Source: Pedobacter sp. SYSU D00535 (lineage in GTDB: Bacteria; Bacteroidota; Bacteroidia; Sphingobacteriales; Sphingobacteriaceae). Taken from it: a DNA stretch of 64,000 nucleotides. Positions 10,632 through 17,633 of this stretch are shown here, piece by piece (position 1 is the stretch's first letter; the number at the start of each line of letters is the position of its first letter). Location: the NCBI RefSeq assembly GCF_017355855.1, contig NZ_JAFEWD010000002.1:310001-374000 (forward strand). Reading direction: 5' to 3'. The notes beneath the pieces were generated by a model that saw only the letters and a program-made list of their open reading frames with translations, did not search any database and was not told the DNA's origin. Made by a program: the position numbers and the translations under genes.

Positions 10632-12161
10632 ATGAAGTACAAAAAACCTCTTGATTTATTAGTTAAAGAAGCTGCTGAAACAGGTAGCGGAACCTTGAAG
10701 AGAACGCTTGGTGCCGGCAACCTGATAGCCCTTGGTATAGGTGCAATTATTGGAGCCGGTTTATTCGTGAGAACCGCTGCTGCCGCTGCCGATCATGCCG
10801 GCCCTGCTGTGACGCTTTCCTTTATTCTTGCCGCCGTTGGGTGTGGATTGGCTGGCTTGTGTTATGCTGAGTTTGCCTCGATGATTCCTATTGCCGGCTC
10901 TGCTTATACTTATTCTTATGCAACAATGGGTGAGTTTATAGCCTGGATAATAGGGTGGGATCTGGTGTTGGAGTATGCCGTAGGAGCGGCGACGGTATCC
11001 ATTGCCTGGTCCGAATACCTGAACAAGCTTTTGGAGACGGTCGGGCTTTCTATTCCCTACCAGTTTTTCCATTCACCGTTTCAAACCTCTCCTGATGGCG
11101 TGCAGGGTATTATCAATCTGCCAGCCTTATTTATTGTGATTGTCCTTTCACTGGTGTTGATACGGGGTACGCAGGAGTCTGCTACGGTTAATGGCATCAT
11201 TGTGATATTGAAGGTTGCCATCGTGATTTTGTTCATAATCCTGGGTTGGAGTTTCATGAACCCCGCAAATCATACTCCTTATATTCCAGATAATTCTGGT
11301 GAAGTCGCCCTCCAACAGGAAAATTCAAGCTGGCTAGATTTTTTCAAAAATGATTTCGGAAACTTTGGGTGGTCGGGGATCATAAGTGGCGCCGGTGTGG
11401 TTTTTTTCGCCTTCATTGGTTTTGATGCGGTGTCGACTGCTGCCCAAGAGGCAAAAAATCCAAAAAGGGACATGCCTATTGGTATCCTCGTTTCCCTGCT
11501 CATCTGTACTGTGCTGTATGTGCTGTTTAGCCATGTGCTAACCGGCGTAGCGAATTACAAGGAATTTGGGGTAGCAGGTAAGGAAGCCTCTGTTGCTTAT
11601 GCAATAGACAATTATATGAAAAGCTATTCGTGGCTTTCGGTATTGATCACCGTAGCGATACTGGCTGGCTTTTCGTCTGTCATCCTGGTGATGTTGCTGG
11701 GCCAGTCGCGGGTTTTCTTCTCTATGTCAAGAGACGGACTTATTCCCAAGATTTTCTCGACAGTCCATCCCAGGTATCAGACTCCTTACAAATCCAACCT
11801 GATTTTTTTGGTGTTCGTGGGGCTCTTTGCGGCGTTTGTACCGGGTGACATTGTAGGAGATATGACCAGTATTGGAACTTTATTCGCCTTTGTATTGGTG
11901 TGCATTGGGGTGATTGTAATGCGAAAGACAGATCCCGATACAAAACGTCCCTTCAAAACTCCATTCATGCCGGTACTACCTATTGTGGGGGCACTAGCTT
12001 GTTTGTTGATGATGGTAGGACTTGGAGCACATAACTGGGAGCGCTTGCTTTTATGGATGGGGATCGGTTTTATCATCTACTTCACATACAGTGTCAAAAA
12101 TTCATTAATCAGGAAAGGCCTGGTAGTCGTTCCAGTAGATCCGGCAGAACCGAAATTATAG
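10632..12161 (+). CDS. APC superfamily amino acid permease
   Basis: A 509-residue inner-membrane transporter of the amino acid-polyamine-organocation superfamily, cationic amino acid transporter type. The N-terminal LGAGNLIALGIGAIIGAGLFVRT (TM1, about residues 27-50) carries the helix-break GxG substrate motif, and about 12-14 hydrophobic segments follow. GFDAVSTAAQEAKNPKRDMPIGI near residue 265 is the TM6/loop signature. Length and the hydrophilic C-terminus fit YfnA/CAT-type uptake systems. It lies 30 bp after sdaA and 15 bp before a sigma factor gene on the same strand. Substrate is probably an amino acid such as serine or alanine judging from context, but annotation beyond amino-acid permease is not safe. 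Confidence 0.93.
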   Translation: MKYKKPLDLLVKEAAETGSGTLKRTLGAGNLIALGIGAIIGAGLFVRTAAAAADHAGPAVTLSFILAAVGCGLAGLCYAEFASMIPIAGSAYTYSYATMGEFIAWIIGWDLVLEYAVGAATVSIAWSEYLNKLLETVGLSIPYQFFHSPFQTSPDGVQGIINLPALFIVIVLSLVLIRGTQESATVNGIIVILKVAIVILFIILGWSFMNPANHTPYIPDNSGEVALQQENSSWLDFFKNDFGNFGWSGIISGAGVVFFAFIGFDAVSTAAQEAKNPKRDMPIGILVSLLICTVLYVLFSHVLTGVANYKEFGVAGKEASVAYAIDNYMKSYSWLSVLITVAILAGFSSVILVMLLGQSRVFFSMSRDGLIPKIFSTVHPRYQTPYKSNLIFLVFVGLFAAFVPGDIVGDMTSIGTLFAFVLVCIGVIVMRKTDPDTKRPFKTPFMPVLPIVGALACLLMMVGLGAHNWERLLLWMGIGFIIYFTYSVKNSLIRKGLVVVPVDPAEPKL

Positions 12162-12176
12162 TCATCAGTAGTATTC

Positions 12177-13022
12177 ATGGAACAAAAGAGGATAGTTTAT
12201 TCATTTACCAACCGCGACGCATACTCGCTTTCGAAATACTTGCAGGAGATAGCGAAATTTGGAACCTTGTCTTCCGCTGAGGAAGAGGAGCTAATTGAGA
12301 AGATTCGGCTGGGTGATGAAGAAGCGGTTCAAAAACTTGTCACCTCCAACCTGCGCTTTGTAGTTTCTATTGCGAAGCAATATCAGCGAGAGGGTGTTTG
12401 TCTGGAGGATTTAGTTAGTGAAGGAAATATTGGCCTCATCAAGGCTGCAAAACGGTTTAACAATGAGAAGGGGTTCCGTTTTCTATCTTATGCTGTTTTT
12501 TGGGTGCGTCAGGCCATTATGGATTCCGTTTCAGAATATATCAACCTGGTATATCTGCCGCAAAATCAGTTGGACGCCCTGAGTAAGATAAGAAAGGCAA
12601 GGGTGAAACTGGAGCAGCAATTACATCGGGAACCCAGTGACTCCGAAATTTCTGACTTTTTAAATACCTCCATTGAGAAGATACCCAGCAGTTGTACTTA
12701 TCTTTCGCTTTACGCCCCGGCTAAGGCAGGCGATGAGCGGCCCCTGATAGATATGTATCCCAGTCATGCAGCCTTAGCAGATCACCACCTCGACACTGAA
12801 TCGCTTTCGGCCGAGATCAGGCGTTATCTTACCCTTCTCCCTGCAAAAGAAATGGAGGTGGTTAGTTTATATTTCGGTATTGATACCCCATTCGCACTCA
12901 GTCTGGAGGAGATTAGTGATAGATTTTCTCTCTCCCGCGAGCGAGTTCGTCAGCTTAAGGAAAAAGCGATCCAGTTGCTGCAGGCGAATGCGGTCAAGTA
13001 TAGACAATTATTATCTGCCTAG
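12177..13022 (+). CDS. RpoD/SigA-like sigma-70 factor, likely non-primary paralogue
   Basis: A 281-residue sigma-70 protein with region 1.2 (about 18-50), region 2 (about 56-125, with RFNNEKGFRFLSYAVFWVRQAIMD for 2.3/2.4), region 3 (about 130-190) and region 4 (about 215-270, FSLSRERVRQLKEKAIQLL). Region 1.1 is absent, as in Bacteroidota primary sigma factors. The segment after region 2.4 reads SEYINLVYLPQNQLDALSK, where Bacteroidota RpoD normally has an AEQSRIVRLP-type sequence, and the region 3.2 loop is also divergent. I therefore infer a secondary sigma factor. It is last in the gcv-sdaA-permease run, 15 bp after the permease, and a terminator follows. Which promoters it reads is unknown. 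Confidence 0.9.
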   Translation: MEQKRIVYSFTNRDAYSLSKYLQEIAKFGTLSSAEEEELIEKIRLGDEEAVQKLVTSNLRFVVSIAKQYQREGVCLEDLVSEGNIGLIKAAKRFNNEKGFRFLSYAVFWVRQAIMDSVSEYINLVYLPQNQLDALSKIRKARVKLEQQLHREPSDSEISDFLNTSIEKIPSSCTYLSLYAPAKAGDERPLIDMYPSHAALADHHLDTESLSAEIRRYLTLLPAKEMEVVSLYFGIDTPFALSLEEISDRFSLSRERVRQLKEKAIQLLQANAVKYRQLLSA

Positions 13023-13039
13023 TTTCTGGGTGGAAATAG

Positions 13040-13076
13040 CCGGTCCTCTTTCATTGTTTCGGGGCCGGTTTTTTTT
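13040..13076 (+). terminator. Rho-independent terminator after the sigma factor gene
   Basis: CCGGTCC pairs with GGGCCGG (one U-G pair) across a 15-base loop and is followed directly by eight T residues. It closes the gcvP-to-sigma-factor transcription unit. Confidence 0.88.
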
Positions 13077-13151
13077 GTTCCTTCCTTAGTGGCAGTTCCA
13101 AACACTTATCTTTTTAATGTCTTAACTTAGTGAAAACATAAACTAGAAGAT

Positions 13152-13418
13152 ATGAAATGTCCAAACTGCCAAACTACTTTACTTATCAGCGACAAGCAGG
13201 GTGTAGAGATCGACTACTGTCCGAATTGCCGGGGCATCTGGCTGGATAGAGGGGAATTAGAAAAGATTATTGAAAGATCGGCTGACCACTACTCGAAACG
13301 AGAGAATTATGAGTCGGATTATAAAAGATACGGCTATCAGGATTACCGGGAAGATGAGCACAAACGGCATCCCCATAAAAAAAAGAAATCATTCCTGGAC
13401 GATTTCTTTGATTTCTAA
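13152..13418 (+). CDS. Zinc-ribbon (zf-TFIIB) protein
   Basis: An 88-residue protein whose first 40 residues form a TFIIB-type zinc ribbon: CPNC near residue 3 and CPNCRGIWLDRGELEKI near residue 28, the hallmark of the zf-TFIIB family (PF13453). The remainder is highly charged, rich in Tyr, Arg, Lys, His and Glu, ending in a KKKKSFLDDFFDF tail, which suggests nucleic-acid or protein contacts and little fixed structure. It stands between two terminators and so has its own transcript. Family function is not established; a regulatory or RNA/DNA-binding role is a guess. Confidence 0.85.
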   Translation: MKCPNCQTTLLISDKQGVEIDYCPNCRGIWLDRGELEKIIERSADHYSKRENYESDYKRYGYQDYREDEHKRHPHKKKKSFLDDFFDF

Positions 13419-13431
13419 AAATTTAGCTGGT

Positions 13432-13465
13432 GGGAGAAACGAGGATAAAGCCCTTTCTCCCTTTT
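13432..13465. terminator. Hairpin between convergent genes
   Basis: GGGAGAAA pairs perfectly with TTTCTCCC around a 14-base loop and is followed by TTTT on the plus strand. It lies between the convergent zinc-ribbon and NTF2-like genes and chiefly serves the plus strand. Confidence 0.75.
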
Positions 13466-13467
13466 CG

Positions 13468-13893
13468 TTACACGATGGCGCTGGAGATGTTTGTTATTTT
13501 CCAACCGTTACTGCTATTGGCTATGGTAACAAAGTTGATCCGCGAGAAACCTGAATATTCCATGCGGACTTTGACAACCGCCTGAGTAGGAGTTATATCG
13601 AGCACTTCGACGCTGGTGCTGCAATTCTGCTCGACGTTTTCAATGTTCTTCAGATGGCTCATCATTGCTTGTCGGCCATAGTTGCGAATTTTCTCTCTCA
13701 CTGTTAACGTAAACTTGACGTCGGCATCCAACACCTTATATAAACCTTTTATATTGCCGTGTACCATCGCATCGATGTAAGTGTTCACGGCATGATCAAG
13801 CTGGAGCTTTTCATTTTTGCTATCATCAGTTGCAAATGCGCTGAAGGATAGGACCATTAATACTGCTGCAAGTACTGTTCTTAAAGTTTTCAT
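13468..13893 (-). CDS. Secreted NTF2-like (lumazine-binding-type) protein
   Basis: A 141-residue exported protein. I start at the ATG giving MKTLRTVLAAVLMVLSFSAFATDD, a good signal peptide cleaved after FA or FAT; an upstream ATG would add 15 hydrophilic residues in front of it. The mature part (LDHAVNTYIDAMVHGNIKGLYKVLDADVKFTL, then strands with VVKVRMEYSGFSRINFVTIANSSNGWKITNI) fits the small cone-shaped NTF2-like fold, closest to the putative lumazine-binding family common in Bacteroidota. No catalytic residues are evident; such proteins may bind small ligands. A TAGTTTTG promoter box lies 42 bp upstream of the start codon. Confidence 0.75.
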   Translation of the reverse strand: MKTLRTVLAAVLMVLSFSAFATDDSKNEKLQLDHAVNTYIDAMVHGNIKGLYKVLDADVKFTLTVREKIRNYGRQAMMSHLKNIENVEQNCSTSVEVLDITPTQAVVKVRMEYSGFSRINFVTIANSSNGWKITNISSAIV

Positions 13894-13935
13894 ATCTGTT
13901 GCTGTTTTTTGAGTGCTATTGTTGGTTTGATGACT

Positions 13936-13943
13936 CAAAACTA
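13936..13943 (-). promoter_or_regulatory. Bacteroidota -7 box upstream of the NTF2-like gene
   Basis: TAGTTTTG on the minus strand matches the Bacteroidota -7 consensus TAnnTTTG. It lies 42 bp before the NTF2-like start codon. No clear -33 TTG-type box is seen at the expected distance, so this rests on the -7 box alone. Confidence 0.45.
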
Positions 13944-13976
13944 GCTTGAGATAGTGGGTTAGAGAACAGAAACTAG

Positions 13977-14027
13977 GCCGGCGAATGAAAGTATTCGGTA
14001 AATAGTGGGGAAAAGCCGGCGAATGAA
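13977..14027. repeat. 13-bp direct repeat, two copies
   Basis: GCCGGCGAATGAA occurs at 13977-13989 and again at 14015-14027, 38 bp apart, in the non-coding gap between the NTF2-like gene and the cupin gene. An ATAGTGGG also recurs nearby (13951 and 14003). Function is unknown; it may be remnant duplication. Confidence 0.6.
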
Positions 14028-14111
14028 CTTCAGTAAATTTTCACCGCCTTTATTTCTTTGCCGGATCAGAGAAAACTTGGGATACCTCTCTCCATTCAAC
14101 CGCTGCCTCTC

Positions 14112-14468
14112 TCAGAGGGTGATAAAAATCGATCTTCGCTCGATGGGACTGAGATTCCTTGTTTTGTGCCCTTTACCTTCCGTGTCTTCTACCAAAAGGA
14201 TGTCTCCGGCACCAAACTGTCGTTTCTCGCCGAGTGAAGTTTCAATCTCTATTTCTCCGTCGAGCAGAATGATAAACTGGCGTGCAGGAGCGTTATGAAA
14301 CTCATAGTCGTACTCCGGTAACACCTTTCGGAATACGAGATTCTCAACTTTGTATTTCTCAGAAAGGTAGCCTATGGGACCAGCTTCTGTTAACGGGATT
14401 CTAAGTTCATCGAAACAGCTTTCTCCCGATTCGTTCGAGAAAATCCTTGTTACCACAAAACCTTCCAT
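14112..14468 (-). CDS. Cupin-domain protein
   Basis: A 118-residue single-domain cupin. The beta-barrel motifs are visible but metal ligands are sparse: HNAPARQFIILLDGEIEIETSLGEKRQFGAGDILLVEDTEGKGHKTRNLS, with histidines at the start and end and G(D/E)IE-type spacing. It would be cytoplasmic, as no signal peptide is present. It is the last of three tightly packed genes (MhqO-like dioxygenase, MhqD-like hydrolase, cupin), lying 2 bp after the hydrolase, so it probably joins the handling of quinone or aromatic electrophiles. Exact reaction is unknown; it could equally be a ligand-binding protein. Confidence 0.82.
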   Translation of the reverse strand: MEGFVVTRIFSNESGESCFDELRIPLTEAGPIGYLSEKYKVENLVFRKVLPEYDYEFHNAPARQFIILLDGEIEIETSLGEKRQFGAGDILLVEDTEGKGHKTRNLSPIERRSIFITL

Positions 14469-14470
14469 AG

Positions 14471-15094
14471 CTACGATAAGATCAGTTGATTGGCCAGTTG
14501 GATCTCTTCCATCTGGATAGTGTGCGGCCGCCCTTTATAAATTTTCAAAGTCACCCTTGCCTTTAGCTCTTCCAGGATCGACACGCTTTCTTCCACTCTT
14601 CCTACGGGCACGTGTGGATCCGGATCTCCTGTGGTTAAAAGGACAGGGGTGCCGGCAAAATCACCTTTGTAATTGCTCCTGTCCAGCTTCTCACCGATCA
14701 GGCCGCCCGTGTAAGCAATTACACCTCCATATCTTTTCCCATTTCTGGCAACAAACTCAAGTGAAAGGCAGGCACCTTGTGAAAAGCCCAGGAAATAGAT
14801 ATGCTCCGACGGTATTCCTTTGCCCTCAACTTCCGCCAGCAGAGAGCCAATCAGATCGAGCGCAGAATCAAGCGCCGGCTGATTTTGTTGCACCGGCGCC
14901 ATGAAGCTGTAGGGGTACCAGCTATTATTGGTCGCTTGCGGTGCAAGGATAGCTGCATCCGCGAGTTGCAGATGATCAGCAAGTGAAGCAATGCTTTCCG
15001 CTGTAGCGCCTCTTCCGTGTATCATAATCACCACTTTCTGTGCCTCCTCCAGCGGAAGCCCTTCGGTCAGAATATTTTTTTCGTGTGTGTACAT
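14471..15094 (-). CDS. Alpha/beta hydrolase, MhqD-like phospholipase/carboxylesterase family
   Basis: A 207-residue cytoplasmic alpha/beta hydrolase. The oxyanion-hole motif MIHGRGA is near residue 26; the nucleophile serine is in GFSQGACLS near residue 105; the acid is likely the Asp in TGDPDPHVP near 157; the histidine is in GRPHTIQMEE near 190. Size and motifs fit the carboxylesterase/lysophospholipase family that includes Bacillus MhqD. It sits 1 bp after the ring-cleaving dioxygenase gene and 2 bp before a cupin gene. In Bacillus, MhqO and MhqD respond to hydroquinones and other electrophiles, so the same job is likely here. The true substrate has not been shown from sequence. Confidence 0.88.
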   Translation of the reverse strand: MYTHEKNILTEGLPLEEAQKVVIMIHGRGATAESIASLADHLQLADAAILAPQATNNSWYPYSFMAPVQQNQPALDSALDLIGSLLAEVEGKGIPSEHIYFLGFSQGACLSLEFVARNGKRYGGVIAYTGGLIGEKLDRSNYKGDFAGTPVLLTTGDPDPHVPVGRVEESVSILEELKARVTLKIYKGRPHTIQMEEIQLANQLILS

Positions 15095-15095
15095 T

Positions 15096-16031
15096 TTAAT
15101 CTAATTTTGGTAAACGACTGGCTATGTCCTCCCGGTAGCCTTCATATTGAGGTGGCAACTTCAACCCTGTTCCCAGCTCATCCACTGTTTCGTCAGTTGC
15201 AAATCCAGGATTATCACTGGCAATCTCGAATAATACTCCTCCCGGCTCACGGAAATACAGCGAGTAAAAATAGTTTCGGTCGATCTTTTCGGTGATATGA
15301 AGTCCCGCCTCTACGATCCGATCGCGAAAGCGCATTAAAACTTCATCATCCTTTACTCTGAATGCCACATGGTGCACTGAACCGCCTGCTACATGTCCAA
15401 TCGCTTCTCCCGGCGCCTCTACCAGGTCTACGTAAGCAGCTGTTTCAACTGCATCCGTCACAAAGCGGTATCTGTTTACATGCTGTTCCAGTAACTTGTA
15501 GCCAAACAAATCGGTGAGGACGCTTGCGGTCGCTTCAACTTTGTTGCTGGTGATGGTGACGTTATGGAAACCGCGGGTAGCATGTTCAGCACCTACTTCC
15601 GCCGTTTCCCAAGGTTGCCGGTGGTCGCTGTTTTTAGGGACCGTCAACTCGAACTTCAATCCGTCAGGATCCAGAAACGTTAGGTACTGTTCACCAAATT
15701 TCTCGGCAATTTTATTATAAGTGATATTGTTCTTTTCAAATCTCTTGAGCCAAAACTCCAGACTGTTTTCAGGTACTGAATACCCAATTTCTGTCACCTG
15801 CCTTGTTCCGCGACGACCTTTACTAATTCCTTCCCAGGGAAAAAATGTGAGAATGGTCCCGGGAGTACCTACCCGGTCACCGTAGTAGAAGTGATAGGTG
15901 TAAGGGTCATCAAAGTTGACGGTTTTTTTTACCAACCGGAGCCCTAGTATCCGGGTATAAAAATCATAGTTCCTTTTTGCTTCACCCGCTATCGCTGTGA
16001 TGTGATGAAGTCCTAAAATTTTATCTTCCAT
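15096..16031 (-). CDS. Ring-cleaving dioxygenase of the VOC family, MhqO-like
   Basis: A 311-residue protein with two vicinal-oxygen-chelate halves. The first starts GLHHITAIAGEAKRNYDFYTRILGLRLVKKTVNFDDP (His ligand near residue 9), the second begins near 152 with GFHNVTITS; VHHVAFRVKD near 223 and LFEIASDNPGF near 272 supply further metal ligands (His and Glu). These are the marks of MhqO/MhqA-type dioxygenases, which open hydroquinone-like rings using Fe(II). It is the first gene of a three-gene unit with the hydrolase and the cupin. Its upstream region has a TAGTTTTG box, a shared 18-bp element and an inverted repeat over the expected transcription start. Confidence 0.9.
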   Translation of the reverse strand: MEDKILGLHHITAIAGEAKRNYDFYTRILGLRLVKKTVNFDDPYTYHFYYGDRVGTPGTILTFFPWEGISKGRRGTRQVTEIGYSVPENSLEFWLKRFEKNNITYNKIAEKFGEQYLTFLDPDGLKFELTVPKNSDHRQPWETAEVGAEHATRGFHNVTITSNKVEATASVLTDLFGYKLLEQHVNRYRFVTDAVETAAYVDLVEAPGEAIGHVAGGSVHHVAFRVKDDEVLMRFRDRIVEAGLHITEKIDRNYFYSLYFREPGGVLFEIASDNPGFATDETVDELGTGLKLPPQYEGYREDIASRLPKLD

Positions 16032-16058
16032 AATACTTCTTATTAGTAATTCTGCCTT

Positions 16059-16081
16059 TCAACAATTGTTTTTATTGTTGA
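16059..16081. promoter_or_regulatory. Inverted repeat at the expected start site of the dioxygenase operon
   Basis: TCAACAAT and ATTGTTGA form a perfect 8-bp dyad with a 7-base spacer. It begins 7 bp downstream of the -7 box (minus strand), where a repressor would block transcription. A MarR- or HxlR-type operator is a reasonable inference; no such regulator is encoded in the window. Confidence 0.5.
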
Positions 16082-16088
16082 TGTAATG

Positions 16089-16135
16089 CAAAACTACGGC
16101 GGGAAACAAGGCTCAGCATTGATCTAGGATAAGAA
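16089..16135 (-). promoter_or_regulatory. Promoter of the dioxygenase operon with shared 18-bp upstream element
   Basis: On the minus strand the element TTCTTATCCTAGATCAAT (16118-16135) is followed after exactly 21 bp by TAGTTTTG (16089-16096), a TAnnTTTG-type -7 box. The same element, with one base different, stands at the same distance before the yceI-family gene. The element begins 1 bp past the stop codon of the Crp/Fnr-type regulator gene. Confidence 0.65.
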
Positions 16136-16136
16136 C

Positions 16137-16724
16137 TCAGCCACTTTTCTTTTTGTGAAGATTTGACCTGATTCTGCTTAGTGATTCGGGAGTGATGCCA
16201 AGGTAAGAGGCTATTTGTGTTTGTGGCACCCTTTGCGGGATGGTGGGGTAGCGACTCATGAAATCCAGGTAACGTTGCTCGGCAGTATGTGATACAGTCG
16301 CATAGAATCGGTTTTCAAGTACGCTGTAGGAGCGTTGCAGCATCAGGCGGAACACCCGCTCCAGGTGAGGTAGCTGCTGGTAAAGAAGTTCTTTGCTCTC
16401 ATAGTCGATGATTAGAAGCTCGGTGTCTTCCAGTGTTTCTATGAAGAGGTTCGATGGTTTCTGTTCTGAAAAGCTTCCAATGTCACTGATCCACCAGTCC
16501 TCTACTGCAAACTGAAGGATTACCTCATCTCCGTTCCTGTCGATATAATACTTCTTAACACATCCGCTCACGATGTATGCCTCAAAGCGGCACACTTCCC
16601 CCTGGCTAAGCAGCACTGTTTTCTTTCGGTAGTTCTTCCTTTTCAAGCGGGCATGGAAAAGCTCTAGGTCGGTTGCTGAAAAGGGATGGCAGCGCGTGAT
16701 GTGTTTGTCGATTTCATTGAACAT
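16137..16724 (-). CDS. Crp/Fnr-family transcriptional regulator
   Basis: A 195-residue regulator. Residues 1-120 form the cyclic-nucleotide-binding-type beta roll (KTVLLSQGEVCRFEAYIVSGCVKKYYIDRNGDEVILQFA), and the C-terminal helix-turn-helix is QTQIASYLGITPESLSRIRSNL near residues 167-188. Bacteroidota members of this kind usually lack the residues for cAMP binding and their ligands are unknown. It lies between the yceI-family gene and the dioxygenase operon, all on the same strand; both neighbours share an upstream 18-bp element containing an ATCAA half-site, so it is the first candidate to bind it. A long dyad and a TATTTTTG box directly precede its ATG, suggesting self-regulation. Confidence 0.9.
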   Translation of the reverse strand: MFNEIDKHITRCHPFSATDLELFHARLKRKNYRKKTVLLSQGEVCRFEAYIVSGCVKKYYIDRNGDEVILQFAVEDWWISDIGSFSEQKPSNLFIETLEDTELLIIDYESKELLYQQLPHLERVFRLMLQRSYSVLENRFYATVSHTAEQRYLDFMSRYPTIPQRVPQTQIASYLGITPESLSRIRSNLHKKKSG

Positions 16725-16761
16725 TCACAAAAATAAAATAAGCTTTATTAAAGTTTGTGAA
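16724..16761. promoter_or_regulatory. Long dyad overlapping start of the Crp/Fnr-type gene
   Basis: TTCACAAA and TTTGTGAA form perfect 8-bp outer arms around an inner AATAAGCTTTATT palindrome; the TTCACA half recalls Crp-type half-sites. A TATTTTTG match to the -7 consensus (16728-16735, minus strand) lies within it, 3 bp before the ATG. Likely autoregulatory operator and promoter; a leaderless transcript would follow. Confidence 0.5.
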
Positions 16762-16841
16762 GATGTTGCTGAAGGGGCAGGTTCTGGAGATTTAGGACGG
16801 AAAGGTGTACCGTCCGAGGAAAGTAGGCTGCATGGTTTAGT

Positions 16842-16871
16842 AAAAAGGCCGGAAAAAATATTCCGGCCTCT
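16842..16871 (-). terminator. Terminator of the yceI-family gene
   Basis: Reading the minus strand, AGGCCGGAA pairs with TTCCGGCCT around a 6-base loop and is followed by a run of T residues. It lies 4 bp past the stop codon of the YceI-family gene and would keep transcription from entering the regulator gene. Confidence 0.85.
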
Positions 16872-16875
16872 GGTC

Positions 16876-17406
16876 TTATGCTTGTTTAACCAACTGGATC
16901 TCTGCGTGCAGTTTGATTTCGTCGCTTACCACAACAGCGCCCGCTTCAGTTACAGCACTCCATGTTAAACCAAATTCTTTTCTGCTTATTTTGCCATCCA
17001 CTGTGAAGCCAGCTTTTGTCTGGCCATAGGGGTCAACCACAATACCGCCAAACTCTACTTTTACGGTAACTGGCTTTGTGATACCACGGATGGTCAAATT
17101 TCCATGTAATTGAGCTTCTTCGCCATCTCCCTCGTACTTGTTGCCTACAAATTTCAGTTGCGCATACTCCTCTGCATTAAAAAAATCAGCAGACTTCAGG
17201 TGCGTATCCCGTTGCTCGTTATTGGTGTTAATTGAGTTGATATCTGCAGTGAACTCAATTTTAGAAGCGGTAGTGAAGTCGTCGCTTTCAGTTACCACCT
17301 CCAAATCAAAGGTTTGAAAATATCCGGTAACGGTAGTGATCATCAAGTGTTTTACTTTAAACTGCACTTCACTGTGCGTAGGATCAAGTTTCCAAGTAGT
17401 TGCCAT
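16876..17406 (-). CDS. YceI-family lipid-binding-like protein
   Basis: A 176-residue YceI-domain protein. The opening TWKLDPTHSEVQFKVKHLMITTVTGYFQTFD, the central LKFVGNKYEGDGEEAQLHGNLTIRGITKPVTVKVEFGG and the closing GKISRKEFGLTW are family hallmarks. YceI proteins form an extended lipocalin-like barrel that binds polyisoprenoid-type lipids. No signal peptide is present here, so it is probably cytoplasmic, as for a subset of the family, some of which are induced by stress. Transcribed alone, with a terminator downstream. Its promoter shares an 18-bp element with the MhqO-like operon, which points to co-regulation in an electrophile or acid stress response. Confidence 0.93.
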   Translation of the reverse strand: MATTWKLDPTHSEVQFKVKHLMITTVTGYFQTFDLEVVTESDDFTTASKIEFTADINSINTNNEQRDTHLKSADFFNAEEYAQLKFVGNKYEGDGEEAQLHGNLTIRGITKPVTVKVEFGGIVVDPYGQTKAGFTVDGKISRKEFGLTWSAVTEAGAVVVSDEIKLHAEIQLVKQA

Positions 17407-17456
17407 AGTTTTATGTTATTTAATTTAAGAAATGGTTGTTGTTCGTTTTTGTTTAA

Positions 17457-17503
17457 CAAAACTAGAATAGTCCCCGGTTCTGTAAATTGATCTATGATAA
17501 GAA
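17457..17503 (-). promoter_or_regulatory. Promoter of the yceI-family gene with shared 18-bp upstream element
   Basis: On the minus strand TTCTTATCATAGATCAAT (17486-17503) is followed after 21 bp by TAGTTTTG (17457-17464). Element, spacing and -7 box all match the dioxygenase promoter, differing in a single base of the element. The start codon is 50 bp downstream. Confidence 0.65.
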
Positions 17504-17633
17504 ATTCTATTAACGCTAAGGACAAGACTTTAAGATTTTGCTAAATCGGAAAAGCCCGACAAGGCCTCGTCCATAAGGGAATTACTGCTTATTTTGGAGC
17601 CGAGTGCTTATATTCGCATTGGAAAACTTGGTC

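Noticed and set aside
16137-16724. cAMP-dependent CRP
   Set aside because: The protein is Crp/Fnr-like, but cyclic-nucleotide residues are not evident and Bacteroidota members rarely use cAMP; I kept the general family name.
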